A DNA stretch of 64,000 bases from Pseudomonas putida. Its GTDB lineage: Bacteria > Pseudomonadota > Gammaproteobacteria > Pseudomonadales > Pseudomonadaceae. The notes below the pieces were generated by a model, which was given only the letters and a program-made list of their open reading frames with translations, ran no database searches and was not told where the DNA came from. Below are positions 28,779 to 38,657 of this stretch, one piece after another. The position numbers and the translations under genes were made by a program. Location: assembly GCF_001976065.1 (NCBI RefSeq), contig NZ_MNAH01000003.1, positions 124,001 to 188,000 on the forward strand. Direction: 5' to 3'. The stretch's first letter is position 1; each line of letters starts with the position of its first letter.

Positions 28779-28997
28779 ATGCCAGCTCTCTACGTGATGA
28801 TTCCGGCCGCGCTGTTGATCGTGGCCATCGCTGTCTACATCTTCTTCTGGGCGGTCGACAGCGGCCAGTACGACGACCTCGACGGCCCGGCCCACAGCAT
28901 CCTGTTCGACGACCAGGATCCGAACCACACCGCGGCGGTCGACGAGGCCAGCGGCCACCCGACCAAGCCTGACGACAAGGCACCGCCCCATGCTTGA
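28779..28997 (+). CDS. ccoS: cbb3-type oxidase assembly protein CcoS
   Basis: A 72-residue protein with an N-terminal membrane helix (about residues 5-25, I-P-A-A-L-L-I-V-A-I), then F-F-W-A-V-D-S-G-Q-Y-D-D-L and G-P-A-H-S-I-L-F-D-D, which are the CcoS family marks. It is needed for cofactor insertion into cbb3 oxidases. The start was moved inside a longer open frame to the ATG at 28779, and the stop overlaps the next gene by 8 bases. Confidence 0.9.
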   Translation: MPALYVMIPAALLIVAIAVYIFFWAVDSGQYDDLDGPAHSILFDDQDPNHTAAVDEASGHPTKPDDKAPPHA

Positions 28998-29673
28998 GTT
29001 GGCGCCGCTGCTGGTGTCGGCGCTCATCCTCGGTCTGCTCGGTGGCGGGCATTGCCTGGGCATGTGCGGCGGCTTGATGGGCGCATTGACGCTGGCCATC
29101 CCCAAGGAGCAACGCAACCGGCGCTTTCGCCTGCTGCTGGCCTACAACCTGGGGCGCATCCTCAGCTACGCCACCGCCGGCCTGCTGATCGGCCTGGCCG
29201 GCTGGGCGGTGGCCAACAGCCCGGCGGCGATGTTCATGCGCGTGCTCGCCGGCCTGCTGCTGATCGCCATGGGCCTGTACCTGGCCGGTTGGTGGAGCGG
29301 GTTGACGCGCATCGAAAGCCTCGGTCGCGGCCTGTGGCGGCATATCCAGCCGATTGCCAACCGGCTGCTGCCAGTGTCGAGCCTGCCCCGCGCGCTGCTG
29401 TTGGGCGCGCTCTGGGGCTGGCTGCCGTGCGGACTGGTCTACAGCACCTTGCTGTGGTCGGCCAGCCAGGGCAATGCACTGGACAGTGCGTTGTTGATGC
29501 TGGCGTTCGGGCTGGGCACCTGGCCGGTACTGCTCGCCACCGGATTGGCCGCTGAACGGGTGACGGCGCTGTTGCGCAAACGCAGCGTGCGCATGGCGGG
29601 TGGGTTGTTGGTGATGCTGTTTGGGGTCTGGACGTTACCTGGGCCGCATCAGCATTGGCTCATGGGGCATTGA
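28990..29673 (+). CDS. Sulfite exporter TauE/SafE-like membrane protein of the cco assembly cluster
   Basis: A 227-residue protein with six or so predicted helices and the G-G-H-C-L-G-M-C-G-G motif near residue 19, plus G-W-L-P-C-G-L-V-Y near residue 142. Both cysteine-containing motifs are typical of the DsbD-like/SafE proteins found after ccoS in Pseudomonas. They resemble copper- or thiol-handling transporters. A role in oxidase copper supply is inferred from position. It overlaps ccoS by 8 bases. Confidence 0.85.
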   Translation: MLELAPLLVSALILGLLGGGHCLGMCGGLMGALTLAIPKEQRNRRFRLLLAYNLGRILSYATAGLLIGLAGWAVANSPAAMFMRVLAGLLLIAMGLYLAGWWSGLTRIESLGRGLWRHIQPIANRLLPVSSLPRALLLGALWGWLPCGLVYSTLLWSASQGNALDSALLMLAFGLGTWPVLLATGLAAERVTALLRKRSVRMAGGLLVMLFGVWTLPGPHQHWLMGH

Positions 29674-29708
29674 TCGGCGGCCCGCACAGACAACACAAGT
29701 ATCCACCC

Positions 29709-29750
29709 TTGACGCAAATCAAGATGCCCCACCACTCCCCCCCCTAGACT
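29709..29750 (+). promoter_or_regulatory. ANR-dependent (class II) hemN promoter
   Basis: TTGACGCAAATCAA at 29709-29722 matches the ANR consensus at 9 of 10 positions. A -10 element, TAGACT, lies at 29745-29750. A transcription start at 29757 would put the box centre at exactly -41.5, the class II FNR/ANR geometry, giving a 30-base leader to the hemN ATG. Confidence 0.85.
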
Positions 29751-29786
29751 GGCCCACACTGCCAGCCTATCCGGGGGAATGCCCGC

Positions 29787-31172
29787 ATGATGCTCGACGC
29801 CATTCGTTGGGACACCGATCTGATCCGCCGTTATGACCTGGCGGGACCGCGCTATACCTCCTACCCGACCGCCGTGCAATTCCACAGCCAGATCAGCCCG
29901 TTCGACCTGCTGCATGCCCTGCGCGACAGCCGCAAGGCCGTGCGCCCGTTGTCGCTGTATGTGCACGTACCGTTCTGCGCGAACATTTGCTACTACTGCG
30001 CCTGCAACAAGGTGATCACCAAGGATCGTGGCCGCGCGCTGCCCTACCTGCAGCGCCTGGAACAGGAGATCCAGCTGATCGCCTGTCACCTCGACCCGAC
30101 GCAAAAAGTCGAGCAGCTGCACTTCGGCGGCGGCACCCCGACCTTTCTCAGCCACGACGAACTTCGCCAGTTGATGGCGCACCTGCGCAAGCACTTCAAT
30201 CTGCTCGACGACGACAGCGGCGACTACGGCATTGAAATCGACCCGCGGGAAGCTGACTGGTCGACCATGGGTCTGCTGCGCGAGCTGGGTTTCAACCGGG
30301 TCAGCATTGGCCTGCAAGACCTCGACCCGGCCGTGCAGCGTGCGGTCAACCGCCTGCAGAGCCTTGAGGAAACCCGCGCGGTGATCGACGCCGCCCGCAC
30401 CCTGCAGTTTCGCTCGATCAACATCGACCTGATCTACGGCCTGCCCAGGCAGACCCCGGAAAACTTCGCCCGCACCGTCGATGAAGTCATCAGCCTGCAG
30501 CCGGACCGACTCTCTGTGTTCAACTACGCGCACCTGCCGGAACGCTTCATGCCGCAACGGCGGATCAACAGCAACGAGCTACCGACGCCGGCGCAAAAAC
30601 TGCAAATGCTGCAGGGCACCATCGAACAGTTGACCGCCGCCGGCTACCGCTACATCGGCATGGACCACTTCGCGCTGCCCGATGATGAACTGGCGATTGC
30701 CCAAGAGGAAGGCACCCTGCAACGCAACTTCCAGGGCTACACCACCCACGGCCATTGCGACCTGATCGGCCTCGGCGTCTCGGCGATCAGCCAGATCGGC
30801 GACCTGTACTGCCAGAACAGCAGCGACCTGAACCAATACCAGAGCGCCTTGGCCTCGTCGCAACTGGCCACCAGCCGCGGCCTGTTGTGCAATGCCGATG
30901 ACCGTCTGCGGCGTGCCGTGATCCAGCAACTGATCTGCAATTTCAGCCTGGAATTCGCCAGCATCGAACAAGTTTTCAACATCGATTTTCAAGGCTATTT
31001 CGGCGAACTTTGGCCTCAACTGCAGTGCATGGCCAAGGATGGCCTGATTGAGCTCGATAACGAAAGCATCACCGTGTTGCCGGCAGGTCGCCTGTTGGTT
31101 CGTTCAGTGTGCATGGTTTTCGATGCCTACCTTGAGCAACACAGCCAGCAGCGGTTTTCCCGAGTGATCTAG
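29787..31172 (+). CDS. hemN: Oxygen-independent coproporphyrinogen III oxidase
   Basis: The 461-residue radical-SAM enzyme has the cluster motif C-A-N-I-C-Y-Y-C near residue 62, the F-G-G-G-T-P block near residue 112, a nucleotide/SAM contact E-I-D-P-R near 152 and the C-terminal HemN domain. It performs the oxidative decarboxylation step of heme synthesis without O2. It lies between the oxidase assembly genes and anr and has its own ANR box, so heme supply rises with the oxidase when oxygen falls. Two adjacent ATGs begin the gene; the first is used. Confidence 0.95.
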   Translation: MMLDAIRWDTDLIRRYDLAGPRYTSYPTAVQFHSQISPFDLLHALRDSRKAVRPLSLYVHVPFCANICYYCACNKVITKDRGRALPYLQRLEQEIQLIACHLDPTQKVEQLHFGGGTPTFLSHDELRQLMAHLRKHFNLLDDDSGDYGIEIDPREADWSTMGLLRELGFNRVSIGLQDLDPAVQRAVNRLQSLEETRAVIDAARTLQFRSINIDLIYGLPRQTPENFARTVDEVISLQPDRLSVFNYAHLPERFMPQRRINSNELPTPAQKLQMLQGTIEQLTAAGYRYIGMDHFALPDDELAIAQEEGTLQRNFQGYTTHGHCDLIGLGVSAISQIGDLYCQNSSDLNQYQSALASSQLATSRGLLCNADDRLRRAVIQQLICNFSLEFASIEQVFNIDFQGYFGELWPQLQCMAKDGLIELDNESITVLPAGRLLVRSVCMVFDAYLEQHSQQRFSRVI

Positions 31173-31263
31173 ATACTGCGACAAATCCGCCGCGTGCTGG
31201 CCTCAATGTCCTGCAGTGGGTTACCCTTACGTCTTATGTGTGTTTCCCACAAGGATTGAAGAA

Positions 31264-31998
31264 ATGTCCGAGCCAGTAAAACTGCGCGCTCACACTCAGG
31301 CACATTGCAAGGATTGCAGCTTGGCCCCGCTGTGTTTGCCACTTTCTCTGAATCTGGAAGATATGGACGCTCTGGACGAGATCGTCAAACGTGGTCGACC
31401 ACTGAAAAAAGGTGAGTTCCTGTTCCGCCAGGGCGACAAGTTCGACTCCGTCTATGCCGTGCGCTCCGGCGCTTTGAAAACCTTCAACCTGAGTGATGGC
31501 GGCGAAGAACAGCTCACCGGTTTCCACTTGCCAAGCGAACTGGTCGGGCTGTCGGGCATGGACACCGAAAAGCACCCGGTGTCGGCACAGGCGCTGGAAA
31601 CCACTTCGGTCTGTGAAATCCCCTTCGAGCGTCTCGATGAACTGGCCCTGCAACTGCCGCAGTTGCGCCGTCAGCTGATGCGCGTGATGAGCCGTGAGAT
31701 CCGTGACGATCAGCAGATGATGCTGCTGCTGTCGAAAAAGACCGCCGACGAGCGCATCGCCACCTTCCTGGTCAACCTGTCGGCGCGCTTCCGGGCCCGG
31801 GGCTTCTCGGCCAATCAGTTCCGCCTGAGCATGTCGCGCAACGAGATCGGCAACTACCTGGGCCTGGCGGTGGAAACCGTGTCGCGGGTGTTCACGCGCT
31901 TCCAGCAGAACGAACTGATCGCCGCCGAGGGCAAGGAAATCCGCATCCTCGACCCGATCCAACTGTGCGCCCTGGCCGGTGGCTCCCTCGAAGGCTGA
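31264..31998 (+). CDS. anr: Anaerobic regulator ANR (FNR-type CRP-family activator)
   Basis: The 244-residue protein has the N-terminal oxygen-sensing cysteines [10 protein letters not shown] (residues 15, 18, 24) and a further cysteine in S-V-C-E-I-P, which together hold the 4Fe-4S cluster. A cyclic-nucleotide-binding-like beta roll follows (about 35-150). The C-terminal helix-turn-helix [14 protein letters not shown] (about 200-215) has the E--SR signature that reads TTGAT half-sites. It activates promoters such as those at 16668 and 29709 under low oxygen. Confidence 0.96.
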   Translation: MSEPVKLRAHTQAHCKDCSLAPLCLPLSLNLEDMDALDEIVKRGRPLKKGEFLFRQGDKFDSVYAVRSGALKTFNLSDGGEEQLTGFHLPSELVGLSGMDTEKHPVSAQALETTSVCEIPFERLDELALQLPQLRRQLMRVMSREIRDDQQMMLLLSKKTADERIATFLVNLSARFRARGFSANQFRLSMSRNEIGNYLGLAVETVSRVFTRFQQNELIAAEGKEIRILDPIQLCALAGGSLEG

Positions 31999-32009
31999 TT
32001 GGGTCGATC

Positions 32010-32035
32010 GCGGCTGAGCGAAAGGGTTCAGCCGC
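32010..32035 (+). terminator. Hairpin between anr and apt
   Basis: GCGGCTGA and TCAGCCGC form an 8-bp stem starting 11 bases after the anr stop. There is no T-run, and a TATACT (32039-32044) immediately after could be the -10 of the apt promoter, so the function as terminator is uncertain. Confidence 0.45.
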
Positions 32036-32077
32036 CGTTATACTGTGTCGTTTGCAGCCTGCCAGGACACCTCCGCG

Positions 32078-32626
32078 ATGGTCTTCGACTCCTTCGACAT
32101 CAAATCCCTCATCCGCCCCGTGATCGACTTTCCCAAGCCCGGCGTGATCTTTCGCGACATCACCCCGCTCTTTCAGTCGCCCACGGCCCTGCGCCTGGTG
32201 ATGGACAGTTTCGCCCACCGCTATGTCGAGGCGGATTTCACCCACATTGGCGCCATGGATGCCCGGGGCTTCCTGATCGGTTCGGTGCTGGCCTACCAGC
32301 TGAACAAGCCGCTGGTGCTGTTTCGCAAGCAAGGCAAGCTGCCGGCCGACGTGCTGGCCGAAGGTTATGCGACCGAGTACGGCGAAGCGTTTCTTGAAGT
32401 GCACGCCGACAGCCTGTGCGAAGGCGATTCGGTGGTGATGTTCGATGACCTGATCGCTACCGGCGGCACCCTGATTGCGGCGGCGAACCTGGTTCGGCGC
32501 ATGGGTGCGCGGGTTCATGAAGCGGCGGCGATCATCGATCTGCCGGAGCTGGGTGGGTCGCAGCGCCTGGAAGACATGGGGATTCCGACTTTTTGCCTGA
32601 CGCAGTTTGCCCTGACCGATAAATAA
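32078..32626 (+). CDS. apt: Adenine phosphoribosyltransferase
   Basis: The 182-residue type I phosphoribosyltransferase has the PRPP-binding loop [13 protein letters not shown] near residue 122, the F-R-D-I-T-P block near residue 25 and the A-M-D-A-R-G-F substrate block near residue 61. It recycles adenine to AMP in the cytoplasm. The ATG at 32078 gives the normal family length; 11 codons of open frame upstream lack support. Confidence 0.94.
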   Translation: MVFDSFDIKSLIRPVIDFPKPGVIFRDITPLFQSPTALRLVMDSFAHRYVEADFTHIGAMDARGFLIGSVLAYQLNKPLVLFRKQGKLPADVLAEGYATEYGEAFLEVHADSLCEGDSVVMFDDLIATGGTLIAAANLVRRMGARVHEAAAIIDLPELGGSQRLEDMGIPTFCLTQFALTDK

Positions 32627-32640
32627 GTAGCGCCTGTACT

Positions 32641-32724
32641 GACGCCATCGCTGGCAAGCCAGCTCCTACAGTTAATCTGCGGGACGAAGATCTCTGTAGG
32701 AGCTGGCTTGCCGGCGAAGGCGTC
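32641..32724. repeat. REP pair, same family as the RAYT arrays
   Basis: Inverted CGCTGGCAAGCCAGCTCC and GGAGCTGGCTTGCCGGCG elements face each other across about 30 bases, bounded by GACGCC/GGCGTC. It sits between the convergent ends of apt and the acyl-CoA dehydrogenase gene. Confidence 0.92.
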
Positions 32725-32743
32725 ATCCGTCACACCACAAAGC

Positions 32744-33892
32744 TTAGAGCCCCATCTGCTTGCTGATGATCTCGTTCATCACTTCCCGCGTCCCCCCGCC
32801 AATCGAAAGTATCCGGTTATCCCGATACAACCGCTCCACCAGGCTCTCGCGCATGTAACCCAGGCCACCGAGGATCTGCACGGCATCGTGGGTGATCCGG
32901 TCTGCGGTATCCGTGGCAAAATTCTTGGCCATGGAAATTTCCTTGATCACGCTCTTGCCTGCGGCCATCTTCGCCGCCTGCCGGTAGGTGAATTCCCTTG
33001 AGACTTCGAGTGCCGTGGCCATCTCCGCCAGGCGATGCTTGATCACCTGGAACTTGCCGATCGGCTTACCAAAGGCTTCACGCTCGCGCGCCCACTTGAG
33101 GCTCTCCTCCAGGGCAAGCTGGGCGGTCATGTTGGCCATCAATGCCAAGGCCAGGCGTTCGTTCTGGAAATTGCCCATGATGCAGGCGAACCCCATGTTT
33201 TCACTGCCGATCAGATTTCCTACAGGCACACGGCACTCATCGAAGAACAGTTCGGCCGTGTCTGACGCCCACCAGCCCATTTTCTTCAATGGCTGTCCGA
33301 CGGTGAAGCCCGGGGTGCCCTTCTCGATCAACAACAGGCTGATGCCGGCGAAACCTGGCTCGCCGGTGCGCACCGCAACGGTGTAGAAATCCGCCCGGAC
33401 GCCGCTGGTGATGAAGGTTTTACTGCCGCTGACCCGATAGAAGTCGCCCTCACGCACGGCGCGGGTTTGCAGGTTGGCGACGTCGGACCCGCCGCCGGGT
33501 TCGGTGACCGCCAGGGCGCTGATTTTCTCGCCGGACAACACCTGTGGCACGACTCGGTCACGAACTTCAGGCCTGGCCCACTTGAGAATTGGCGCAAGGC
33601 CGATGTCCAGCGAACCCAGCCCCGCCACCAGGCCACCGGAGCCGCAGCGCATCAGTTCTTCGCTGGCGGCGACCTTGGCGAACACATCGCCCTCGTGGCT
33701 GCCGCCCAGGCTTTCTGGATAACCGATGCCAAGGATGCCCGCCGCGCCGGCCTTCAGATAGAGCTCCCGGGGAAAGCTTTCGGCTTCTTCCCACTGGTCG
33801 ATGTCCGGAAGGATCTCACGCTCGACGAATCGTCTGACGCTGTCGCGGACCATTTGGTGGCTGGGGTCGAAGTATTCCTGAAAGGCAGGCAT
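32744..33892 (-). CDS. Acyl-CoA dehydrogenase
   Basis: A 382-residue flavoprotein with the acyl-CoA dehydrogenase signatures: A-V-T-E-P-G-G-G-S-D near residue 128, F-I-T-S-G near 158, R-E-A-F-G-K-P-I-G-K-F-Q near 272 and the C-terminal Q-I-L-G-G-L-G-Y block near 340, ending G-G-T-R-E-V-M. It oxidises an acyl-CoA to the trans-2-enoyl-CoA in cytosolic beta-oxidation-type pathways. Chain length or branching specificity cannot be told; the sequence looks closer to the long-chain and citronellyl-CoA types than to short-chain enzymes. It stands alone on the minus strand between two REP pairs. Confidence 0.9.
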   Translation of the reverse strand: MPAFQEYFDPSHQMVRDSVRRFVEREILPDIDQWEEAESFPRELYLKAGAAGILGIGYPESLGGSHEGDVFAKVAASEELMRCGSGGLVAGLGSLDIGLAPILKWARPEVRDRVVPQVLSGEKISALAVTEPGGGSDVANLQTRAVREGDFYRVSGSKTFITSGVRADFYTVAVRTGEPGFAGISLLLIEKGTPGFTVGQPLKKMGWWASDTAELFFDECRVPVGNLIGSENMGFACIMGNFQNERLALALMANMTAQLALEESLKWAREREAFGKPIGKFQVIKHRLAEMATALEVSREFTYRQAAKMAAGKSVIKEISMAKNFATDTADRITHDAVQILGGLGYMRESLVERLYRDNRILSIGGGTREVMNEIISKQMGL

Positions 33893-33978
33893 CGGCGAAC
33901 TCCACTGAAGGGTTCAACGAAGTTAACCGAGCGCTTGCTTGGTTTTCAACAGGAATGAGTCAATCTGTTGGACCGAGT

Positions 33979-34066
33979 CGCGGCCTTCGCGAGCAAGCCC
34001 GCTCCCACATTAGATCTGCGGCGTGCACAAAACCAATGTGGGAGCGGGCTTGCTCGCGAAGGCGTC
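33979..34066. repeat. REP pair, GTGGGAGCGGGCTTGCTCGC family
   Basis: Two inverted copies of a second Pseudomonas REP type, CTTCGCGAGCAAGCCCGCTC and its complement, separated by about 33 bases. It is distinct from the GGAGCCGGCTTGCC type used by the RAYT arrays. Confidence 0.9.
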
Positions 34067-34086
34067 ATTAAAAAACACCCTATAAC

Positions 34087-34689
34087 TTAGAGGGAGATCG
34101 GCTTACGCCCCGCAAACGAATGCGCCAGTGTCCCGCCATCCACCAATTCCAGTTCGCCCCCCAACGGCACGCCATGGGCGATGCGCGAAGCGACCAGGCC
34201 TTTGCTGCTGAGCAATTGGGCGATGTAGTGCGCGGTAGCTTCACCTTCCACCGTCGGGTTGGTGGCCAGGATGACTTCGGTGAAGGTGCCCGCCTCCTCG
34301 ATCCGTGCCATCAACTGCGGAATGCCAATGGCGTCCGGCCCCAGCCCGTCAAGCGGCGACAGGTGCCCCTTGAGCACGAAGTAGCGGCCACGGAAACCGG
34401 TCTGCTCCACGGCGTAGACATCCATCGGCCCTTCCACCACGCAGAGCAAAGTGTCGTCGCGGCGGGTGTCGGCGCATTGCGGGCAGAGGTCGTCTTCGGT
34501 CAGCGTGCGGCACAGGCGGCAGTGACCGACCCCGTCCATGGCCTGGCTCAGGGCCAGCGCCAGGCGCGAGCCGCCACTGCGATCACGCTCGAGCAATTGC
34601 AACGCCATGCGCTGGGCGGTTTTCTGACCCACACCTGGCAAAACTCGCAAGGCGTCGATCAGTTGGCGAATCAAAGGGCTGAAGCTCAT
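34087..34689 (-). CDS. recR: Recombination mediator RecR
   Basis: The 200-residue protein has the N-terminal helix-hairpin-helix [11 protein letters not shown] near residue 17, the zinc finger C-R-L-C-x(8)-C-P-Q-C near residues 57-71, and a Toprim domain with V-V-E-G-P-M-D-V near residue 84. RecR with RecO loads RecA on gapped DNA. In Pseudomonas it normally follows dnaX-ybaB; here an oxidoreductase gene lies between. Confidence 0.95.
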   Translation of the reverse strand: MSFSPLIRQLIDALRVLPGVGQKTAQRMALQLLERDRSGGSRLALALSQAMDGVGHCRLCRTLTEDDLCPQCADTRRDDTLLCVVEGPMDVYAVEQTGFRGRYFVLKGHLSPLDGLGPDAIGIPQLMARIEEAGTFTEVILATNPTVEGEATAHYIAQLLSSKGLVASRIAHGVPLGGELELVDGGTLAHSFAGRKPISL

Positions 34690-34751
34690 GGGGAAAAGTC
34701 CGACGAAAACAACGAGACGCGGTTTATACCCGCGCCTCTGGTAAGCGTCAA

Positions 34752-35789
34752 TTATTGCGCTGGCGCGACCCGTACCACCAACTTGCCGAAGTTGCGGCCT
34801 TCGAGCAGGCCGATGAACGCATCAGGCGCATTCTCCAGGCCATCGACCACGTCTTCGCGAAACTTCACCTTGCCATCGCGCACCCATGGCGCCATCGCGC
34901 TGATGAACTCCGGCTGACGGTCACCGTAGTCGTCGAACACGATGAAGCCCTGGATGCGTACGCGCTTGGTCAACAGCGTGCGCTGCAACAGCGGCAGGCG
35001 ATCCGGGCCGCTTGGCGCTTCGCTGGCGTTGTAGGAAGCAATCAGGCCGCAGAGCGGAATCCGTGCCTTGGGGTTGAGCAACGGCACCACGGCGTCGAAC
35101 ACCTTGCCACCGACGTTCTCGTAATAGATATCGATGCCCTTGGGGCACGCCTGCGCCAGCTCATCGGTGAAGTCGGGGCTCTTGTGGTCGACGCAGGCAT
35201 CGAAGCCCAGCTCTTCGACCACGTAACGGCACTTGTCCGCGCCACCGGCCACACCGACCACGCGCAGGCCCTTGATCTTCGCCACCTGGCCCACCACCGA
35301 GCCCACGGCGCCAGAAGCCGCCGCGACCACCAGGGTCTCGCCTTCCTTTGGCTGGCCGATGTCCATCAGGCCCATGTAGGCGGTCATGCCCGGCATGCCC
35401 AGCACGCCCAGGGCCATGGAGGGGCTGGGCAGCCCCGACGGTATCGGGATGATGCTGCGACCGTCGTTGATGCTGTGGCTCTGCCACCCCGTGGCGCCGA
35501 CCACCAGATCGCCTTCATGGAACTTGGGATGGCGCGAACGCTCGACCCGGCTGACCGCGCCGCCGGTCATCACCTCGCCGATTTCCACCGGCGCGGCGTA
35601 GGACGGCGCATCACTCATGCGCCCGCGCATGTAGGGATCCAGCGACAGGTAAAGGGTCTTGAGCAGCACCTGCCCCTCTTCCAGATCAGGGAGCGCCACC
35701 CGCTCCATGCGGAAGTTTTCCGGCGTTGGCGCGCCGACCGGGCGCGAGGCCAGGACGATTCGTTGGTTGAGGGTCATGGGGTCGGACAT
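34752..35789 (-). CDS. NADP-dependent oxidoreductase, CurA/leukotriene-B4-dehydrogenase type MDR
   Basis: The 345-residue zinc-independent medium-chain reductase has S-L-D-P-Y-M-R-G-R near residue 50, G-M-P-G-M-T-A-Y near residue 125 and the NADP-binding [13 protein letters not shown] near residue 150. Family members reduce alpha,beta-unsaturated ketones or aldehydes such as curcumin. The ATG at 35789 is preceded by AAAGGAG at good spacing. It is inserted between ybaB and recR, and its upstream side holds the repeat at 35877. Confidence 0.9.
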   Translation of the reverse strand: MSDPMTLNQRIVLASRPVGAPTPENFRMERVALPDLEEGQVLLKTLYLSLDPYMRGRMSDAPSYAAPVEIGEVMTGGAVSRVERSRHPKFHEGDLVVGATGWQSHSINDGRSIIPIPSGLPSPSMALGVLGMPGMTAYMGLMDIGQPKEGETLVVAAASGAVGSVVGQVAKIKGLRVVGVAGGADKCRYVVEELGFDACVDHKSPDFTDELAQACPKGIDIYYENVGGKVFDAVVPLLNPKARIPLCGLIASYNASEAPSGPDRLPLLQRTLLTKRVRIQGFIVFDDYGDRQPEFISAMAPWVRDGKVKFREDVVDGLENAPDAFIGLLEGRNFGKLVVRVAPAQ

Positions 35790-35876
35790 GGCAGCGTCTC
35801 CTTTGATCGATGAATTCAGCGGTATAGGGAGCAGACCGTTGGGGCGGGGTCGCGTTCGATGTTTCTGTCTCGCCCT

Positions 35877-35987
35877 GATCGTTCCCACGCTCTGCGTGGG
35901 AACGCCTCAACGGACGTTCCGCGTTCGGCCTTGGAAGGGACGCGGAGCGTCCCGGGCTGCATTCCCACGCAGAGCGTGGGAACGATC
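35877..35987. repeat. Interspersed inverted repeat, GATCGTTCCCACGC family (copy 2)
   Basis: A 111-bp element ending in inverted GATCGTTCCCACGCTCTGCG copies, with internal GGACGTTCCGCGTTC and GGACGCGGAGCGTCC arms. The outer arms are identical to those of the copy at 26181, while the inner part differs. Confidence 0.9.
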
Positions 35988-35999
35988 AGACTCGGCCAA

Positions 36000-36032
36000 A
36001 AAAAATGCCAGGCGCGATGCCTGGCATTTTTT
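36000..36032. terminator. Bidirectional rho-independent terminator after ybaB
   Basis: A 14-bp perfect stem, AAAAAATGCCAGGC / GCCTGGCATTTTTT, around a GCGAT loop. A and T tracts on both sides let it work in either direction. It ends the dnaX-ybaB transcript on the minus strand. Confidence 0.9.
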
Positions 36033-36059
36033 GTAGCTCATCCGACGCCTGATGGCGAA

Positions 36060-36398
36060 TCAGAATGGCAGTTTCATGCCCGGTGGCAGTTGCATGCCAG
36101 CGGTCATGCTGCCCATTTTATCCTGGCTGTTGGCTTCGATCTTGCGCACGGCGTCGTTAACGGCCGCAGCGAACACCGCCTCGAGCATTTCCTTGTCATC
36201 TTCGCTCAGGCCTTCGACCAGGCTTGGGTCGATGGTCACGCGCTTGACGTCGTGACGACCGGTCATCACCACAGTGACCATGTCGCCACCGGCTTTACCG
36301 GTGACTTCGGCGTTGGCCAGCTCTTCCTGCATCTTGGCCATTTTTTCCTGCATCTGCTGCGCCTGCTTCATCAGGCCGGCCATGCCACCTTTCATCAT
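36060..36398 (-). CDS. ybaB: YbaB/EbfC family nucleoid-associated protein
   Basis: A 112-residue protein starting [17 protein letters not shown], with the N-terminal helix and central [14 protein letters not shown] strands of the YbaB family. It forms tweezer-like dimers that bind DNA. The ATG at 36398 is chosen because GAGGTG lies just upstream; a GTG nine bases earlier is the alternative. It follows dnaX with a gap of about 66 bases, the usual arrangement. Confidence 0.93.
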   Translation of the reverse strand: MMKGGMAGLMKQAQQMQEKMAKMQEELANAEVTGKAGGDMVTVVMTGRHDVKRVTIDPSLVEGLSEDDKEMLEAVFAAAVNDAVRKIEANSQDKMGSMTAGMQLPPGMKLPF

Positions 36399-36464
36399 GG
36401 GAATCACCTCAAAAGTACTTGGATTAAACGGCGCCCGGCCCGTTCGGGCGAACGCCTTCAGTTA

Positions 36465-38534
36465 TTAGCCCTGACTGACCAGGGCCTCGACAGGTTCAAT
36501 AGTATCGTTACGGATGACCGCACCGAACTGCTGCATCATTTGCTGGATGAACGGATCACCGTGGATCGACTCCTCGGCCTCGCGCTGACGGTCGGCACGG
36601 CGGCGCGAGGCCGCCTGGGCCGGGGTTTCCTGCTCGGGCTTGATCAGCTCCATGGTCAGGGTCAGGGTCCGCCCGTGATACTGGTTCAACGCTTCGTTGA
36701 GACGCCGCTGTTGAGTGGCGTTGAACAGGGCGCTGTGGGCCGGGTCCAGGTGCAGCAACCAGTTGTCGCCCTCGACGGCGATCAACGTGCAGTTGGCGGC
36801 GATGCTGCCGGTCATGCCGGAGATCGGCAGATTCGGGAACAACTCCAGCCATTGCAGGGCCAGGCCGGTGGCAGGTGCCGCGGCAGGCTCAGGCTCAGGC
36901 TCTGCAGCCGGCTCGGCGGCGTGCTCGCTGGCCAACTCGTCGAGGTAGCTGTAGGCCGAGTCGATGTCAGGCTCGATGTAATCTTCGTCCAGCGGTGGCT
37001 CGTCATCCAGGTCCATGCCCGGCGTACCGGCATCGACTTCGGCCACCGTCGGTTCAGGAATCGGCGCGGCAGCCCACTCCGGCGCGTCCGGCACCACGCT
37101 GTCCGGCGTCGGCAACGGCATCGGCGGCAACTCGGGCTGCTCGCTGGCGGTTTCCAGCACCGGCTCGACGGCGGGCTGCTGAACGACTTCAGGCTCGACC
37201 GGATCATTCCACGGCAGGTCGACCACTGCTTCGACCACGACCGCCTCGACGACCGGCTCCGGCATCGGCTCGGGCTCCGGCTCGGGCACAACGACAGGAG
37301 CCGCTGGCGCAGGTGCCGGAGCCTGCGCCGTAACGGGCGCAGCGGCTACTGACGCAACGACCGGCGTGGCAGCCACTGGTTTGGCGGAATCAACCGTGGC
37401 CTGGCTGATCCCCACTGGCTTTAGCGGTTGCCTCGGCGCCTCCGCGGTGTCGGCAGGCCGGAACGCCAACATGCGCAACAGCACCATTTCAAAGCCGCCA
37501 CGAGGGTCCGGCGCCAGCGGCAGGTCGCGGCGGCCAATCAGCCCCATCTGGTAATAGAACTGCACGTCTTCGGCCGGCAGGGCCTGGGCCAGGGCCAAGA
37601 CCCGGTCGCGGTCGCCATGACCGTTGTCGACGCCCTCAGGCAAGGCCTGGGCAATGGCGACACGGTGCAGCACGTTGAGGATTTCCGAGAGCACGCCGTT
37701 CCAGTCCGGGCCCTGTTCGGCCAGGTGGCGGACCGCTTCGAGCAGGGCCTTGGCGTCGCCTTCGATCAGCGCATGCAACACGTCATAGACCTGACCGTGA
37801 TCGAGGGTGCCGAGCATCGCCCGCACGTCAGCGGCCATGACCTTGCCCTCACCGAAGGCGATCGCCTGGTCGGTGAGGCTCATGGCATCGCGCATCGAAC
37901 CGTCGGCGGCGCGACCGAGCAACCACAGTGCGTCGTCTTCGAACGGCACGTTCTCCACGCTCAGCACGTGGCTCAAATGCTCAACCACCCGCTCAGGGGT
38001 CATGTTCTTCAGGGAGAACTGCAGGCAACGCGAGAGAATCGTTGCAGGAAGTTTCTGCGGGTCGGTGGTGGCCAGGATGAACTTGACGTAGGGTGGCGGC
38101 TCTTCGAGGGTTTTCAACAGCGCATTGAAGGAATGGCTGGAAAGCATGTGCACTTCGTCGATCAGGTAGACCTTGAAGCGGCCACGGCTGGGGGCGTACT
38201 GCACGTTATCGAGCAGCTCGCGGGTGTCCTCGACCTTGGTGCGGCTGGCGGCGTCGATCTCGATCAGGTCGACGAAGCGGCCTTCATCGATCTCGCGGCA
38301 CACCGAACACTCGCCACAGGGCGTTGAAGTGATACCTGTTTCACAGTTCAGGCATTTGGCGATGATCCGCGCAATGGTGGTCTTGCCGACCCCGCGCGTA
38401 CCGGTAAACAGGTACGCATGGTGCAGCCGCTGGCTGTCCAAGGCATTGATCAGAGCCTTGAGCACATGGGTCTGGCCGACCATTTCGCGGAACGAGCGCG
38501 GACGCCATTTACGTGCAAGAACCTGATAACTCAT
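36465..38534 (-). CDS. dnaX: DNA polymerase III subunits gamma/tau
   Basis: The 689-residue clamp-loader ATPase has the Walker A G-T-R-G-V-G-K-T-T near residue 45, a four-cysteine zinc module (C-E-T-G and C-G-E-C-x-x-C) near residues 64-79, and the Walker B-type L-I-D-E-V-H-M-L near residue 122. Residues about 370-545 are a low-complexity Pro/Ala/Val/Glu-rich linker, and the tau-specific C-terminal domain follows. A premature-stop gamma frameshift signal was not looked for in detail. It starts the dnaX-ybaB unit. Confidence 0.95.
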   Translation of the reverse strand: MSYQVLARKWRPRSFREMVGQTHVLKALINALDSQRLHHAYLFTGTRGVGKTTIARIIAKCLNCETGITSTPCGECSVCREIDEGRFVDLIEIDAASRTKVEDTRELLDNVQYAPSRGRFKVYLIDEVHMLSSHSFNALLKTLEEPPPYVKFILATTDPQKLPATILSRCLQFSLKNMTPERVVEHLSHVLSVENVPFEDDALWLLGRAADGSMRDAMSLTDQAIAFGEGKVMAADVRAMLGTLDHGQVYDVLHALIEGDAKALLEAVRHLAEQGPDWNGVLSEILNVLHRVAIAQALPEGVDNGHGDRDRVLALAQALPAEDVQFYYQMGLIGRRDLPLAPDPRGGFEMVLLRMLAFRPADTAEAPRQPLKPVGISQATVDSAKPVAATPVVASVAAAPVTAQAPAPAPAAPVVVPEPEPEPMPEPVVEAVVVEAVVDLPWNDPVEPEVVQQPAVEPVLETASEQPELPPMPLPTPDSVVPDAPEWAAAPIPEPTVAEVDAGTPGMDLDDEPPLDEDYIEPDIDSAYSYLDELASEHAAEPAAEPEPEPAAAPATGLALQWLELFPNLPISGMTGSIAANCTLIAVEGDNWLLHLDPAHSALFNATQQRRLNEALNQYHGRTLTLTMELIKPEQETPAQAASRRRADRQREAEESIHGDPFIQQMMQQFGAVIRNDTIEPVEALVSQG

Positions 38535-38657
38535 CGAAAACCGTCGCAGCGAAGGAAGCAGAAGCGGCTAATGCTAGCGGAGCAAGGCACAAATTGCATC
38601 CGGTGCGCTCGTCTAATCTGGCTAAGCTGCACTTTGGCAGGATTTATCGGAGCGTTT

